Shown piece after piece: positions 22,111 through 34,326 of a stretch of 64,000 nucleotides of DNA. How positions within the stretch are numbered: the first letter of the stretch is position 1; the number at the start of each line of letters is the position of its first letter. Position numbers and translations under genes: made by a program. A model generated the notes under the pieces. It was not told the origin of the DNA. It saw nothing but the letters and a program-made list of their open reading frames with translations, and did no database searches. The DNA lies in contig CM047806.1 in assembly GCA_026214975.1 (NCBI GenBank), forward strand, positions 76,547,491 through 76,611,490. Direction: 5' to 3'. Origin of the DNA: Gentiana macrophylla (Eukaryota; Streptophyta; Magnoliopsida; Gentianales; Gentianaceae).

Positions 22111-24142
22111 TGACAAACGCTTTCAGTAGTGCTAAACCGATCCCTAAGCGGCGATGATGTATCGGGTCAAATCAGTAGTGCTAGTGTGGTGAGTCAGAGT
22201 GTCGAATCCTCAGGGAACTTGGTAATTCTTCTAAGTGTGGTTAAACACCAAAGAGCTATTATTAACTCGATCTAAACCGCAATTTTATAACACAGATCAC
22301 TACTATTCTACTTAACATAAAATAAATGCGTAATTTAAAAGTTATTCAAATATAATATATATAGATATATAAATATATATAGAGGTACATAGATTGCACA
22401 ATATATATATAGATATAAATATATAGATACCAATATAATTTTATAGAATTAGACAAATAAGTTTATAGAACTAGCCAAAGTTTATATAATTGAATTATAC
22501 GATCTTTTCAAGTAAGCGGAATGTGCTCGATCTTTCCTTTTATTTTAGGTCCAATTGAGTAAATGAAACGGTGCACTCCTGAGGTTAACAATTCCTCCTC
22601 ACACGAGCGTATGAAATTGTCATATGTCATTGTCATCAGTTTAATCTCCACAACTGCCCCATGCTAATCTTAGTTAGTCTAAACAGGTACCGAGTACAAA
22701 TCTACCCCGGATAAAAGAGGTTATTCCGTTTGTCAGACGGCCGATGTTATTCAAAAGGCTCCGGTTGTCAGGCGGATCGATTTAACTTTCCGGTGTTAGT
22801 TTTAATTAAACCGTTGATTTTAACATTATTACGATCTCGAGCACAATTTTAATAAGATCAATCTTTCCCAAGACAAATCTGCCCCCGGGTAGGAAATAGG
22901 ATTCCGTTGTCACGCTTTTTTACGACGCCAATTTTACCCTCCGTTTTTCTATCTTTTATCTCATATCCTAACTTCTCTGGTCAGTTCATCATTAGGTTAT
23001 ATGGTGCGATTCATCTTGGTTAATTACGTCAATCCGAATATTATCAATACGTTACAGAATAGAAAAAGATTAAATTAACTCAATTTTAGTAAATTTTACT
23101 TAGACAGCATTCCTTTACCGAAAAGATCGAAATAAAACGATTACATAACTTTTGCTAGTTATTAGAGTTAGCCTAAAAACATTATAACAACGAAAAACAT
23201 AAAAACAAACATAAATACTTAAGAAAATTTACCGATTACAAATGCTGAATCAGAGTTGTATTCTTCCGGACATTACAACGACTTCAACAACACCGAACTT
23301 CCGATAATTTCCTGAGCATTACAACAATACTACGAGATTATTATCTTTGGCTTAAGGCCTATTTACAAACTACTACTACTAAAAAGAAAAAAGAAAAGAT
23401 AGAGGAGAAAATATATATATGATATTGTGTATATATATTGGTACACCCGGCTCTGTTGCAATGAGCTCCTTTATATAGATGAAAGTCTTGGGGCCGGACC
23501 GGTCCGAGATCAACCCGGACTGGTCCGGTGTAATGATTGATTCCACCGCCTTGATTACAATCAGCATGTGCGGTGATAATTATAATTATAATTATATATA
23601 ACTTATAAAATTCATATCTCGAGTTCTGGATCTCCAAAAATCATGATTCAAGCGACATCGGAAAGCTCTCGGGAAAATCTACAACTTTCGTGAAGGATCC
23701 TTCTTCAGATATTGTCGTTTTAATGAGCCATTCGTTTGTCGAAGACATTTCTCGATTACCACTTAATCAAATCGATTAGCCACTTGACCACTTCGATTGA
23801 CCACTTGACCACTTAAGCAATTCAATTGACCATTTAAGCTCGTGACACTCTCTAAATCCTTCCAGAGAATTGAGTATACTTCAACATGTCGATTCTCGAG
23901 GTCTTGGTTTATAAATCTGCAATAAAATACCACAAATACCCACGTAAATCTGACACGACACTCCGATTTACTAAAATCGGTACAAAATGATAACTTATTA
24001 TTATTATTACTACTAACTACTCTAAATTATAAAGATTAACATTTCATACTATTTATATCATAATTTCATATATTTTATATAGAATTTGTTGATAAAACCT
24101 AATAATATAGCGTATATTTAATCATATAAAAGTAGTATATCA
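22111..24142 (-). repeat. Gypsy 5' LTR
   Basis: It pairs with 7766-9762. It holds CTATATAAAGGAG (minus strand, TATA, about 23466-23478), the palindrome GGACCGGTCC at 23496-23505 and a second near-palindrome CCGGACTGGTCCGG about 15 bases further. An extra stretch of about 35 bases at 22859-22893 is absent from the 3' LTR. Otherwise only scattered single-base differences are seen. Confidence 0.92.
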
Positions 24143-25405
24143 CTCAGTACATTCCAAAACCAAAAAGAGAATGGAATGCTGAAGATAGGAAGAGAGCAAA
24201 CCTCAACAATATTGCTATTGATATCATTTATAGAACCTTGGATAGCAATATGTACATGAAGGTTAAAGATTGCAAAACAATTAAAGAACTTTAGGACAAA
24301 ATACAGTTGTTCTGTGAAGGGACTGATGAAATCAAGAAGAATAAAATCAGTGTGGCAAAGAAGAAGTTCCAAAAGTTTGAAATGAAACCCAATGAAACCA
24401 TTGAACAAATGGAATCTAGGTTCAATGCAATTCTGGATGAACTCACCCTGCTGAGTGTTATTTACTCAAAAGAAGAAATCAACACAAAAATCTTAGAAGC
24501 TTTACCTGCTACAGATGGATGGAAGATGAAGGTGACAGCCATAGAAGAAATGAGAAGACTGCATGAAGATGATACATTCAAGTTATTCTCAGATCTTAAG
24601 GCATATGAATTCAAAAAGAAGTTGTCACCTACTACTGAAAAGGAAGAGCCAAAAACTACAGCACTGGCTGCCTCACATCAAGAAGAAGCATCAGAAGCTA
24701 AAAATGACTTACTGGATGAGATGCAAGAACAGATTACACTACTGAGCAAGAAGATCGAGAATAATGAAAGGTGGAAAGGGTTCTCAAGGAATTTCAACAA
24801 GAAGAAATGAAAAGAAGAAAGAAGAACCAAAGAAAGACAATGATTATCTATGTTTTCATTGCAAGAAACCAGGACACTTCAAACCTGAATGTCCTGAGTT
24901 AAAACAAAGTAAGGAACCTGATTATCTGTGCTTCAATTGCAAAAAGCCTGGACATATCAGACCTGACTGTCCAGACCTACTGAAGACCAAAAGCCAACAA
25001 AGAAGATATGGCAAGAAGGCTATGGTAGCTGAAGATGAATCAGGGTATGAAGTGGAATCTGAAAAGGGAAATGAATCAGATGACACATCATTGGTTGCTA
25101 TAATGGAAGATTATGGATTAATGGCTAATATGGATGAGACAGAGGAGGTATACAATACTGTATCAATTAACACTCCTGCTGGAAGTGATTGTGAATCAAC
25201 TTGTCGTTCAAATCCTAGAAACTCTTACAATGAAGAAGCTTTGGATGCCATCCTCAATCAACTGAGGAAAATAAAATTTGGCTATGAGATTGTGAAGGCT
25301 GAAAAAGAAGCTCTTCAATTAGAAGTTGATAGATTGAATGCTGAATTAAGGGTTCTCAAAGGTAAGGAAAAGATGTTGCCATGTAATCAAGATAAGCCTC
25401 TTTGA
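24143..25405 (+). pseudogene. Copia-B gag, C-terminal part with two CCHC knuckles
   Basis: Coding resumes after the gypsy with YIPKPKREWNAEDRKRANL. A stop near 24292 precedes the open frame 24307-24810, which has the gag core KFQKFEMKPNETIEQMESRF and LDELTLLSVIYSKEEIN. After a frameshift near 24.77 kb the frame 24764-25405 has two zinc knuckles, CFHCKKPGHFKPEC and CFNCKKPGHIRPDC, then an acidic stretch and a coiled-coil-like tail (EKEALQLEVDRLNAELRVL). Two knuckles and a long coiled-coil gag are Sirevirus traits. The product packages element RNA. Confidence 0.88.
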
Positions 25406-26274
25406 ACATCCAAGAGCCTCTCGAATCTGGCCGATCCATCTTATTCTCTCTAATGCATACAAATCTGGAAAGCCTTATGGTGATAGAATAGGGCTTAGAT
25501 TTGGAACTCAACAATCCAAAAAGAGTGGATCCAGTAAGGCTACTGAACCTAGTGCCATAATTGGTCCTAAGTTTGTACCTGCATAAGATCCAACTCCCAA
25601 GAAGGTTGCCGAGGCGGTAAAACCCATCGAGAATGCTTCAAGGAAGCAAAATCAGAAGTCAAAAAAGTCAACAGCTCCTAATAAAAAGAACAAATCCAAA
25701 AATAGGACTGCTGTGCCTTCTAAACCTGCTGATAGCAGACTTGCTACCAAGTCTGCTGGACCACAGAAGGGTAAGAAACAGAAATATTCCAAGGATAAGA
25801 ATCCTAAACCCATAAATGTTAATCATTCAAGGGATACTTATCTCAGGGGGAAAGGTAGACTGTTCCCTATTGATGATGATTGGAATATTCCTATCTAATG
25901 CTAGAAACAGTAAGAATAACCATGCTGCTAGGGTAAAACCTAAGCAATGGGATCAGCAGAGGACTTACACAAGACCTCAACAGACTCTATACTACAGGTC
26001 TGTTCCTAACAGACATCAAACTAATGGTTATGCTAATGCTTCTAACAACAAAAGTCACTTCAAACAACATTATAAACCAAAAGGCCAGAAAACATATGTG
26101 AATCCTACACAATCTACTGTTAGAACCTATGGATGTGTGGAATACATGTATGAACCAAAGTATGACACTTTTAGGAGAAGACCTTATGGAAACATCCCAG
26201 GGGTCATGCTTACCACTGACATTATGGACCCAAACAGGTTTGGGTACCTAAAATGTATTAACTTTGTTTTGTAG
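25406..26274 (+). pseudogene. Copia-B gag C-terminal extension
   Basis: Lysine- and proline-rich frames (KPADSRLATKSAGPQKGKK, then NVNHSRDTYLRGKGR) lead to a DPNRFGYLK segment just before protease. The same order, with NVNHSRDTYLRGK, is found in copia-A near 39.5 kb. Frames shift near 25.41, 25.59 and 25.90 kb. This is the linker that joins gag to pol in sireviruses; its role is unknown. Confidence 0.65.
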
Positions 26275-27300
26275 GGTGTCTGGTACTTTGACAGTGGATG
26301 TTCCAGACATATGACAAAGAACAAGCACTGTTTGTCAAATTTTGTGACAAAGGATGGTCCAAGGGTGAATTTTGGCAGCAAAAATACACCTGGATATACA
26401 AGAGGATATGACACACTTGTGAGGAATGGACTTACAATCAAGAATGTTGCATATGTGGAAGGATGGACTACAACTTGCCGAGCCTTAATGGACAACCGTG
26501 ACATGGGATACAAGGTCACTTTTGACAAGAACAATTGTATTGTCATTAGTGAAAGAGGTGATCAAGTTGTATTGGCTGGTAGAAGACAACAAAACATGTA
26601 TGTTGTGGATTGGTCTACTGCAGTTCTAGAAACCCGTCTGATTGTGCATACCAAGTCAGAACTCAATTGGTTGTGGCACAAAAAGTTGAATCACTTAAAT
26701 TTTGATGACATCAATCAGTTGGTGAAGAAGAAACTGGTGATTGGTTTACCTGAGATCACATTCAAGAAAGATACTATATGTGATGCATGTCAGCAAGGTA
26801 AACAGACTAAATCAAGCTTCAAATCAAAGACTAAGCAATCAACTAATAGAGTCTTAGAGCTGATGCATATGGATCTATTTGGACCAGTTACACCAACAAG
26901 TGTTACAGGAAAGAAATACACCTTAGTGGTTGTGGATGATCACTCTAGATACACTTGGGTGATATTTATGAACAAGAAAAGTGAAACACTCAAGATGATG
27001 CCTGATCTTTTTAAAAGATTACAAAATGAGAAAAGTTTTACAGTAGTAAAGATAAGATCAGACGAGGGTACTGAGTTTCTCAATAAAGTTATAAGAGAAT
27101 ACTGTGAACAGAATGGTGTACTACACCAACTTGCTGCTGCTAGTACACCTCAACAAAATGGGGTTGCTGAAAGAAGAAACAGGACCTTAAAGGAAGCAGG
27201 AAGAACAATGATTTGTGAAGCATTCTTTGCTGAAAGGTCTTCGGGTCAAGCGCTTAATACAAAGATGCTATACACAAAACAGAACCTCAGTGAACAAGAA
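26275..27300 (+). pseudogene. Copia-B protease and integrase
   Basis: The frame gives VWYFDSGCSRHMTKN, the copia protease with its DSG site, then the integrase zinc part LWHKKLNHLNF ... CDACQQGK. The catalytic core follows, with MDLFGPVTPTS, KIRSDEGTEFLN and PQQNGVAERRNRTLK giving the D, D and E residues. The open frame 26311-27321 shifts near 27.23 kb, after which the integrase C-terminus ([18 protein letters not shown]) continues in the next frame. It processes the polyprotein and inserts the cDNA. Confidence 0.9.
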
Positions 27301-29427
27301 GCTGCTGAAGACACCTTATGAGATTTGGAATGGAAGGAAACCAAATATATCATATTTCCATCCATTTGGAAGTAAATGTTTTATCTTGAATCATAAAGAG
27401 CATTTGAAGACATTCCAACCTAAATCAGATGAAGGAATTTTCTTGGGATACTCTTCAGTCAGCAAGGCATTCAGGGTACCGAACAAAAGGTCACTAAAAC
27501 ATGAAGAAACTATACATGTTGTGTTTGATGAACCTAAGTTCACTGGTATGGAAGATGAAGGTTGTGAACCTGCTGAGAACCTTCAAGTCCGATCGCATTG
27601 TGTTGAAGTCTTGGAAAGGGTTAATGACTTAAAAGTTTCGACATCGCCTTCGCTTGAACACCCCTGCTTTGGTGATACTACTGATGCAACAACTGAAGCA
27701 ATTCAAGGATCTGATGAACCCCCTATTGAAGACGCAACAACAGACTCTACTGAAGATGAGGTTCCTGAGAATCAAACTAACCAGAATCCACAATGGTCAA
27801 GGAATCACCCTGCTGAACAAGTTATTGGCAATGTACAGCAAGGTGTGAGGACTAAAAGACAACTAGAAGCAATGTTTACTTGTTTTATATCTCAAGTTGA
27901 ACCTAAAGTTATTGAAGAAGCAATTTCAGATCCAGATTGGATAATTGCTATGCAAGAAGAGTTAAATGAATTTGAAAGAAATCAAGTTTGGACACTAGTT
28001 GAAAGGCCTAGTCATGCAAATATCATTGGTACTAAATGGGTATACAGAAACAAACTTGATGAATCTGGTACCATTGTGAGGAATAAGGCCAGACTAGTTG
28101 CAAAAGGCTATTCTCAAGCTGAAGGAATAGAATTTGATGAAACTTATGCACCTGTTGCAAGATTGGATGTTATCAGATTATTCCTAGCACATGCTGCATA
28201 TAAAAACTTCAAGGTATATCAAATGGATGTCAAAAGTGCATTTTTGAATGGCATTCTAGAGGAGGAAGTGTATGTTCAGCAACCTCCTGGATTTGAAGTT
28301 AAAGATCAAGAAGATAAAGTGTATAGACTCAATAAAGCACTTTATGGCTTGAAACAAGCACTAAGAGCATGGTATGAGACTCTATCTCAATTCTTGGTGG
28401 ACAATGTCTTTACAAAAGGCACCATTGATAAGACTCTTTTCAGAATCAATGAGAAGGACAGCACCCTGCTGGTACAGATTTATGTTGATGACATAATCTT
28501 TGGTTCTGAAAATGAATTGCTATGTGAAAAGTTTGCAAATCTAATGAAGAGCAAATTCCAAATGAGTATGATGGGAGAAATGAACTACTTTTTGGGATTG
28601 CAAGTTAAACAGATGAAAGATGGAATCTTCATTCATCAAACCAAGTACACCAAGGAGATGTTGAAGAAGTTTGGTATGGAAAATAGTACCAGGATATCAA
28701 CTCCTATGAGTACAAATATCAGATTGGATGAAGATAAAGAAGGCAAAGATGTTGATCAGACCTTATACAGAAGGATGATAGGTCGTCATCAGACTTCATC
28801 GCCGCCAGCAGACCTGATATATCATTTGCTGTAGGTGTTTGTGCAAGGTTTCAATGTAAACCTAAAGAAAGTCACTTAGGTGCAGTCAAGAGAGTTCTCA
28901 AGTATCTAAAAGAGACTTTGGGAGTAGGGATATGGTATTCCAAGGATGGAAGCTTCAAATTTATATCCTACTCAGATTCTGATTACGCTGGATACAAGAT
29001 TGATAGAAAAAGCACCACAAGAACTTGTCAGTTAATAGGAAATAGACTGGTTTCCTGGTTTAGCAAGAAACAGAACACAATATCAACTTCCACTGCTGAA
29101 GCTGAATACATTGCTGCTGGAAGTTGCTGTGCACAAGTACTTTGGCTAAGACAACAATTAAGGGATTATAGAATTGAGGAGAAAGAAATTCCAATAATGT
29201 GTGACAACACAAGTGCAATTGCTATCACAGAAAATCCTGTCTTGCACTCAAGAACCAAGCACATTGATGTGAGACATCATTTTATAAGAGATCATGTTGA
29301 AAAGAAGGATGTGGTGGTTCTGTATATCCCTACTGAAGATCAACTTGCTGACATTTTCACTAAACCAGTTGATAGTGATAGATTTGCTAAACTAAGGACT
29401 GAACTTGGAATTATCAAAGTTGACTGA
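27300..29427 (+). pseudogene. Copia-B reverse transcriptase and RNase H
   Basis: Frame 27215-28834 begins with the integrase C-terminus. It continues with RT motifs [43 protein letters not shown] and the catalytic [12 protein letters not shown] (YVDD box). The frame is lost near 28.78 kb in a CTG-rich stretch, and RNase H follows in 28918-29427 with SDSDYAG, AEAEYIAAGSCCAQ and SRTKHIDVRHHF, ending LGIIKVD and stop. Apart from the frameshifts the domain set is complete. It makes and trims the cDNA copy. Confidence 0.92.
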
Positions 29428-30078
29428 TAATCAGCATTGTACTGGAATTCACCAAGGGGATTAGTCTTTGCTATGTTGGGTGAGCTCACTTAGCAGATTA
29501 GTCATTGGTATCAACAATTCCATGTACTTATGTTTGGACAATTGAGCAAATGAGGTTGCCAAGGGGATTGGTCTTTGTCATGATTGGGTGAGCTCACTTA
29601 ACAGATCAGTCATTGGTATTAAACTTCATCTTGTATTATCAATTGAACAAAACAAGAAGAAATCAAGGATCAGTAGATTTACTATGTCAAGAAAGTCTTT
29701 GAAGCATTTTATCGCAAGAGATCGGCCGAGCCAACCCTATTTGAATGAAACGTTACACAGTCAAACTACTAAAGTCAAAAATCAGATTGGTGGGATATTT
29801 ATTTTATCCTTTATAACCACAGTTAACACGATCCAACGGTTACAAACGTTATGGAGAAAGTAATGGGCCACGTGTCAAGACAGCATTCACTCAGATTAAT
29901 CGTGGTTGATATGGATGTACGTGCACTGACAGTTACAACCACTCCCTATCTATTTATACAGACCTATTACACAAAAGATACTCTCTACTTGCAAAATCTC
30001 AGATTTATACTCTCTGTTTTTACATTGTGTGAACACAGATTTGAGAGATTATCTTCTTCATCTTATTTTTCTATAACA
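29428..30078 (+). other. Copia-B spacer between pol and env-like region
   Basis: About 650 bp follow the pol stop and precede the env-like ATG. It includes a near-repeat: ATTAGTCATTGGTATCAACAATT near 29500 and CAGTCATTGGTATTAAACTT near 29607. Late in the spacer, CCCTATCTATTTATACAGACC (about 29945) resembles a TATA region, which would allow separate expression of the next ORF (inference). Confidence 0.5.
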
Positions 30079-33000
30079 ATGGCGGAGAAGATTGATGTTC
30101 AGATTGGAACAAGCCAAAGTGTGAGAGGTTTCGTTGTTGATGCTAATAAAACTGAACTAGCAATCAACATTGGTTGAAGAATAAGGAGGTATGAAGGTCT
30201 GGAGAATGTGCTTAATATAAGACTGGAAACAATTTCATACACAAATGTTGTGAGCTTCTGGAAGAACATTGTGATTAAAGAAGGAACAGAGGCATTCAAA
30301 ACAACTGTGAATGCCCAGGAGATTGAGATTTCCCCAAGTCTACTGAGGGAAGTTTTTGGTTTTGAAGAAGTAGTAGATGGTCCAGTAAATCCTGAGGAAA
30401 TGGGATTATCCAAGATGGATTTTGTTGATAAGATCAAGACAAATGAAGGCATCAAATCAACTCCAGGCATCAATGTTAGACACATTGGGTATGAGTACAA
30501 CCTGCTGAGCAAAATCATTGCAAAGAATATATTAGGGCTGGTTGGAAGTATGGATACTCTATCGGGACCCAAGATAGAGTCATTGATGATTATTTGCGAA
30601 GTATGAAGTTTTGATTGGGTGGGTATTTCATTCATTACATGAAGAAGGTTGCAAAAGAGGAAAGAGAAGGAAAGAGGAAATCCAAGGCCTTACCTCTAGG
30701 ATTAATGATTCAGACCCTGCTGAATCATTTGGAGATTCCTGATGTAGCACCTGAAAATATTAATCAATCCAGATACAAGAAAGAGATTGATTATGCTATC
30801 CCTGGTCTGGATGATGATGAAGAAGGTGTTGCTGAAGCTGCTGATAGTGATGACAATGGAGATGATGGTGATACTGGTGGTGAGCAGGTCAAGCAAACTA
30901 CTAAGAAATCTATCAAACCTGTTGCACCAAAGAAGACCACTGAGAAGAGAAAGGCTGCTGACACAAGGAAGATAACATAAATGTTAAAGCCTAAAAGAAC
31001 AAGGAAGCAAACAACACAGATCTTTGAGTCACGAGGGTGCAAATTGAAGTTGAGATTACCGACCTCGCCAGAATTTGCTAGAAAAACTGTTGTTGAGACT
31101 TTGAGGGAACAACATAAAGAAGCCACTAGAAAGAGGAAGCCTACTGTGGTTGAAATTGATGATGAGCCACTTTCCAAGAGAAGGAAAGAGATTATTCACA
31201 AAAAGAAACATGGAAAGGGGAAACAATTGAAAAACATAGAGGCTCAAAGGGCACAAGAAGAAGAAGAAGCAGTAGAAGAAGAAGTAAAAGCAGTAGGAGA
31301 GGCTATTGATGCTGAGCCATTGACTATTATCAAGCCTACTGAGGATACAGAGGTTGTTATTGAGCAACCTGCTGGAGAGTCACAGCAAACTACAGAGACT
31401 GAACCTGCTGTTGATGTTGTTGAATCCTCACCTGCTAAGGCTGCTGAGCCTACTGAAAGTGAACAGGTTGAATCTACTGAGCAATCTGTTGGAGAAACAC
31501 ATCAGTCTGCTACACCAAAGCCTGTTGTTATTGTTGAATCTACTAAAGCTGCACAAGTTGTTGTTGAGCAACTTGTAGAAGAACCACAGCAAACCACTGA
31601 ATCTACACCGGCTGTGGTGAGTGAAACATTGGTTCAAGACCTTGCAATTCTTGCAATAGTTCAGGGGGAAGAACAGTCTGCTGTTAACCCTGCTGATGAG
31701 CATATAAGTCAGGGGGAACCAAGTGTTGTGCAAATGGAGGTAGTAGGGATCAATATCCAATCTGAGCAACCTACTGACTTTCATACATCTATTGAAGACA
31801 CTTTGAGTTTGCTTGTTGGGACCTTTGGAGGTCATCAAGCTACTGACACAACTCTTAGAAAGCCAACTATGCCATATGAGAAGGCATCTAAGAAGGACAA
31901 AGTAGATCCCTAACTTCAGGAAAGTGCAAAATTATTTCCAATGGAAGTTTGGATTCTACAAGAAACAGAAACCAGTTGCTGATCCAATGAGTTGATTTGA
32001 AGAATGGGCATTTGATCAACTGGGTGTGGACAGCCTACTGGACTTGATAGATACAACCTTGCTGCAATCTAGGCTGATGGATCTATTGAATGAAGGGAAG
32101 AAAAGTGGAGCAATTATGTTCAGAGATCTAAAGTACACACCAGACAGTGCTTCATCTGACTCTGATGATGATTCCCCTATGTTCCCTGGGGAGACAAGTA
32201 GAGTGGCTAGAGAAAAAACCACTGAAGCCACTGGTCAATGAGCCACTGTTGATGCAGAAGCTGAACCCACTGACATTGATAGGTTTGCTGAGGGCCAGCA
32301 GACTGGAGAGATGGATGAGGATCTGCAGGATCTCACCATGGTTGATCTGGAGGCATTGATCAATGATGGAATAAGTGGTGCTGCAAATAGGTTGGTTGGT
32401 GAATCCTCTACTTTATTTGTTGAAGAACCTACTGCACAATCTGAAGATCAACAAAGTGCTGGTTTGGATGAAGAAAGGATTACTGACCACAGTGAACCTA
32501 GTGCCAGTTCAGAGGACTCAATTCAATATCAAGATGGATTTGACATTGAGGACACTCTTACCAAAACTGCCTCTATCCTAACAAAGATTGGTCATGCTGA
32601 AGGATTTCAAGTGGATAATGAAGCTGTATTCAATCCTCAAAGAGTGGAACAAGAGGTTCAGGTTGCTGAGGTACAAACAAAACCTGAGCAAAGGTTAGAA
32701 CAGGAGGTACATGTTGCTGAGTTGCAAACAGCACCTGGACACAGGTTGGAACAATCTTTGGGTTTGGAGGAAACCCCTGATGTAGTTGTTGAAGAGGCTG
32801 CTGTAGTGGAGCCTACTGAAGTCAAGGCCACTGTAGGGAAAGATAGTCAGCAGGCTACTGTTGTTAATGATGAAGAACATATGCTGGACTATGACTATAG
32901 TGATGAAGAGTTTCAAATTGATGGATCTACTGATGATGAACCAGTGAATGATGAACCTGCACAAGATCCTATAATGGAAGATATTCTTGGTGCTATGGTT

Positions 33001-34164
33001 GAGGAAGGACCTCCCCCTGCTGGCAGAGACATGAGTAAAGCAATGGTCATCAGCAGACAAAAGGGCACAATATAATGTAGAAGAGCCTGCTCATGGAGTT
33101 GCTGGAGAAATGACTGGTGGAGTGCCAGTAGAAGTGTTGAATGAGTTGAGGACTGTCAGGAATGACATGCAATAGTTAAGAACTCAACTGGATAGACAAG
33201 AACAAAGATTTGAGGAAATGATGAAACTGGTGAATGACAACAGACAATCTACTGAAACAGTTGCTTCAAATTTCACATCTACTCAAAATGCTGTTAATAT
33301 TATGATGCTAGATGTGAGGGGAATCAAGCAAGGAAATACACTGAAAGAGAAGTTTTTGAAAGACCTACTTGCTTCTATCCATCAAAAACTTGATAAACTT
33401 GCTGAAACTCCTAAGCCTGCTGAGGCTGCTGGAACATCTCAACCTGTTGGATTGGATCCTAAGCTTACTGAGAGGATCAATCTACTGGAGCAAACTCTGC
33501 AATCAAGGATTACTACAGTTGATACAAGAACTGAAATTATGGAAGGACAACTGAGTAATCTGGTTATCACACAGAGAGTGTTCATGGCCTCTTGTCCCGC
33601 TTTTGTTGATGATGTCACTAAGGGAAGAGGGCCAAACAACAAGAGAGCAAAAGAGGCTGCAAGGATTTTTGCTAAGAAGAAATGGGAGAATGAAACAAAT
33701 GCATTCAGGGAACCTGCACCTGGCAGAGTTCAACTTACTGAAGATCTCCTCAAACAATACAAGAATGAATACTATAACAGAAGGAAACCTTACCATGGCA
33801 TGGGATTTCATGAAGGTTTAAACTCATTCTTGGGATTGAAGTTTTGGGAAGCAAGGGTTTGAGCTTTGAGGGCAAGTTACAGAGGTGGAAGAGGTGGAAG
33901 AAGTGGTAGAGGTGAAAGGAGTTTGCCTATCACAAAAGCTAAGGACTCACTGAATGAATTCAAAGAGCTTTACATGAGAATGGGATTCAGAGTCAATCAA
34001 ATCAACCTCATCCTACCTGAAGCATGGAAGTGATGGAAGGAAGTGAACTCCTACATTGACTTCACTTTGATTGAAAATGAAGGGATGAGAGAGATGATAG
34101 AAGAAATAAGAGCTTATCAAGAACAAGCTGAAAAAGCAAGAGAAGAAAGAGAAAGAAGACAGTA
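30079..34164 (+). pseudogene. Copia-B env-like post-pol region
   Basis: It opens with MAEKIDVQIGTSQSVRGF at 30079. The N-terminal 170 residues form the putative plant transposon protein domain (RIRRYEGLENVLNIRL, SPSLLREVFGFEE, LSGPKIESLM), with one early stop at 30176. There follow an acidic DDDEEGV patch, a lysine/arginine-rich block near 31.0-31.2 kb and a long Glu/Thr/Pro/Val low-complexity region (31.25-31.75 kb). Next come FEEWAFDQLGVDSLLDL near 32.0 kb, more acidic sequence to 33.07 kb, and a coiled-coil-like segment with LRTQLDRQEQRFEEMM near 33.2 kb. A basic tail ends in EKAREERERRQ and stop at 34164. No transmembrane segment was seen. Stops and shifts occur at 30.6, 30.98, 31.91, 32.24, 33.07, 33.17 and 33.86 kb. 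Confidence 0.75.
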
Positions 34165-34312
34165 GATCAGCATAATTATCTGTTTTATCTTTGCTGATGC
34201 TAGACTGTAATAACTTGAACAAATGTTTATATTGAAAAATCACTGAATTTGTTCTATTTTTGTTTTCAATCTTTTTGCTTTGCTGTTAGGTGAGGGTAGT
34301 GGCATCATCACC
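34165..34312 (+). other. Copia-B 3' untranslated stretch
   Basis: T-rich sequence lies between the env-like stop and the polypurine tract. No ORF is present. A TATTTTTG and GCTGTTAGGTGAGGG pattern precedes the PPT. Confidence 0.5.
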
Positions 34313-34325
34313 AAAAAAGGGGAAA
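34313..34325 (+). promoter_or_regulatory. Copia-B polypurine tract
   Basis: AAAAAAGGGGAAA lies one base before the 3' LTR. It would prime plus-strand DNA synthesis. Copia-C carries the same kind of tract before its LTRs. Confidence 0.88.
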
Positions 34326-34326
34326 T

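Larger units (their letters stand above)
7766..24142 (-). mobile_element. Athila/Tat-type Ty3/gypsy retrotransposon nested in copia-B gag
   Basis: LTRs lie at 22111-24142 (5') and 7766-9762 (3'), nearly identical apart from a roughly 35-bp indel. The PBS TGGCGCCGTTGCCGGGGA is the tRNA-Asp type used by Athila-like elements. The minus-strand order is gag, protease, RT, RNase H, integrase, a small cysteine-rich ORF, two env-like ORFs, a long 3' noncoding region with the lineage's CTCGAGGACGA-type motif, then the 3' LTR. Flanks CTCGA and CTCAG are presumably one duplicated 5-bp target. High LTR similarity makes this probably the youngest insertion here. It is broken by several frameshifts. Confidence 0.92.

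Noticed and set aside
30702..31177. Minus-strand ORFs opposite the copia-B env-like region
   Set aside because: Ser/Leu/Ile-rich shadows of the acidic, low-complexity plus-strand sequence.
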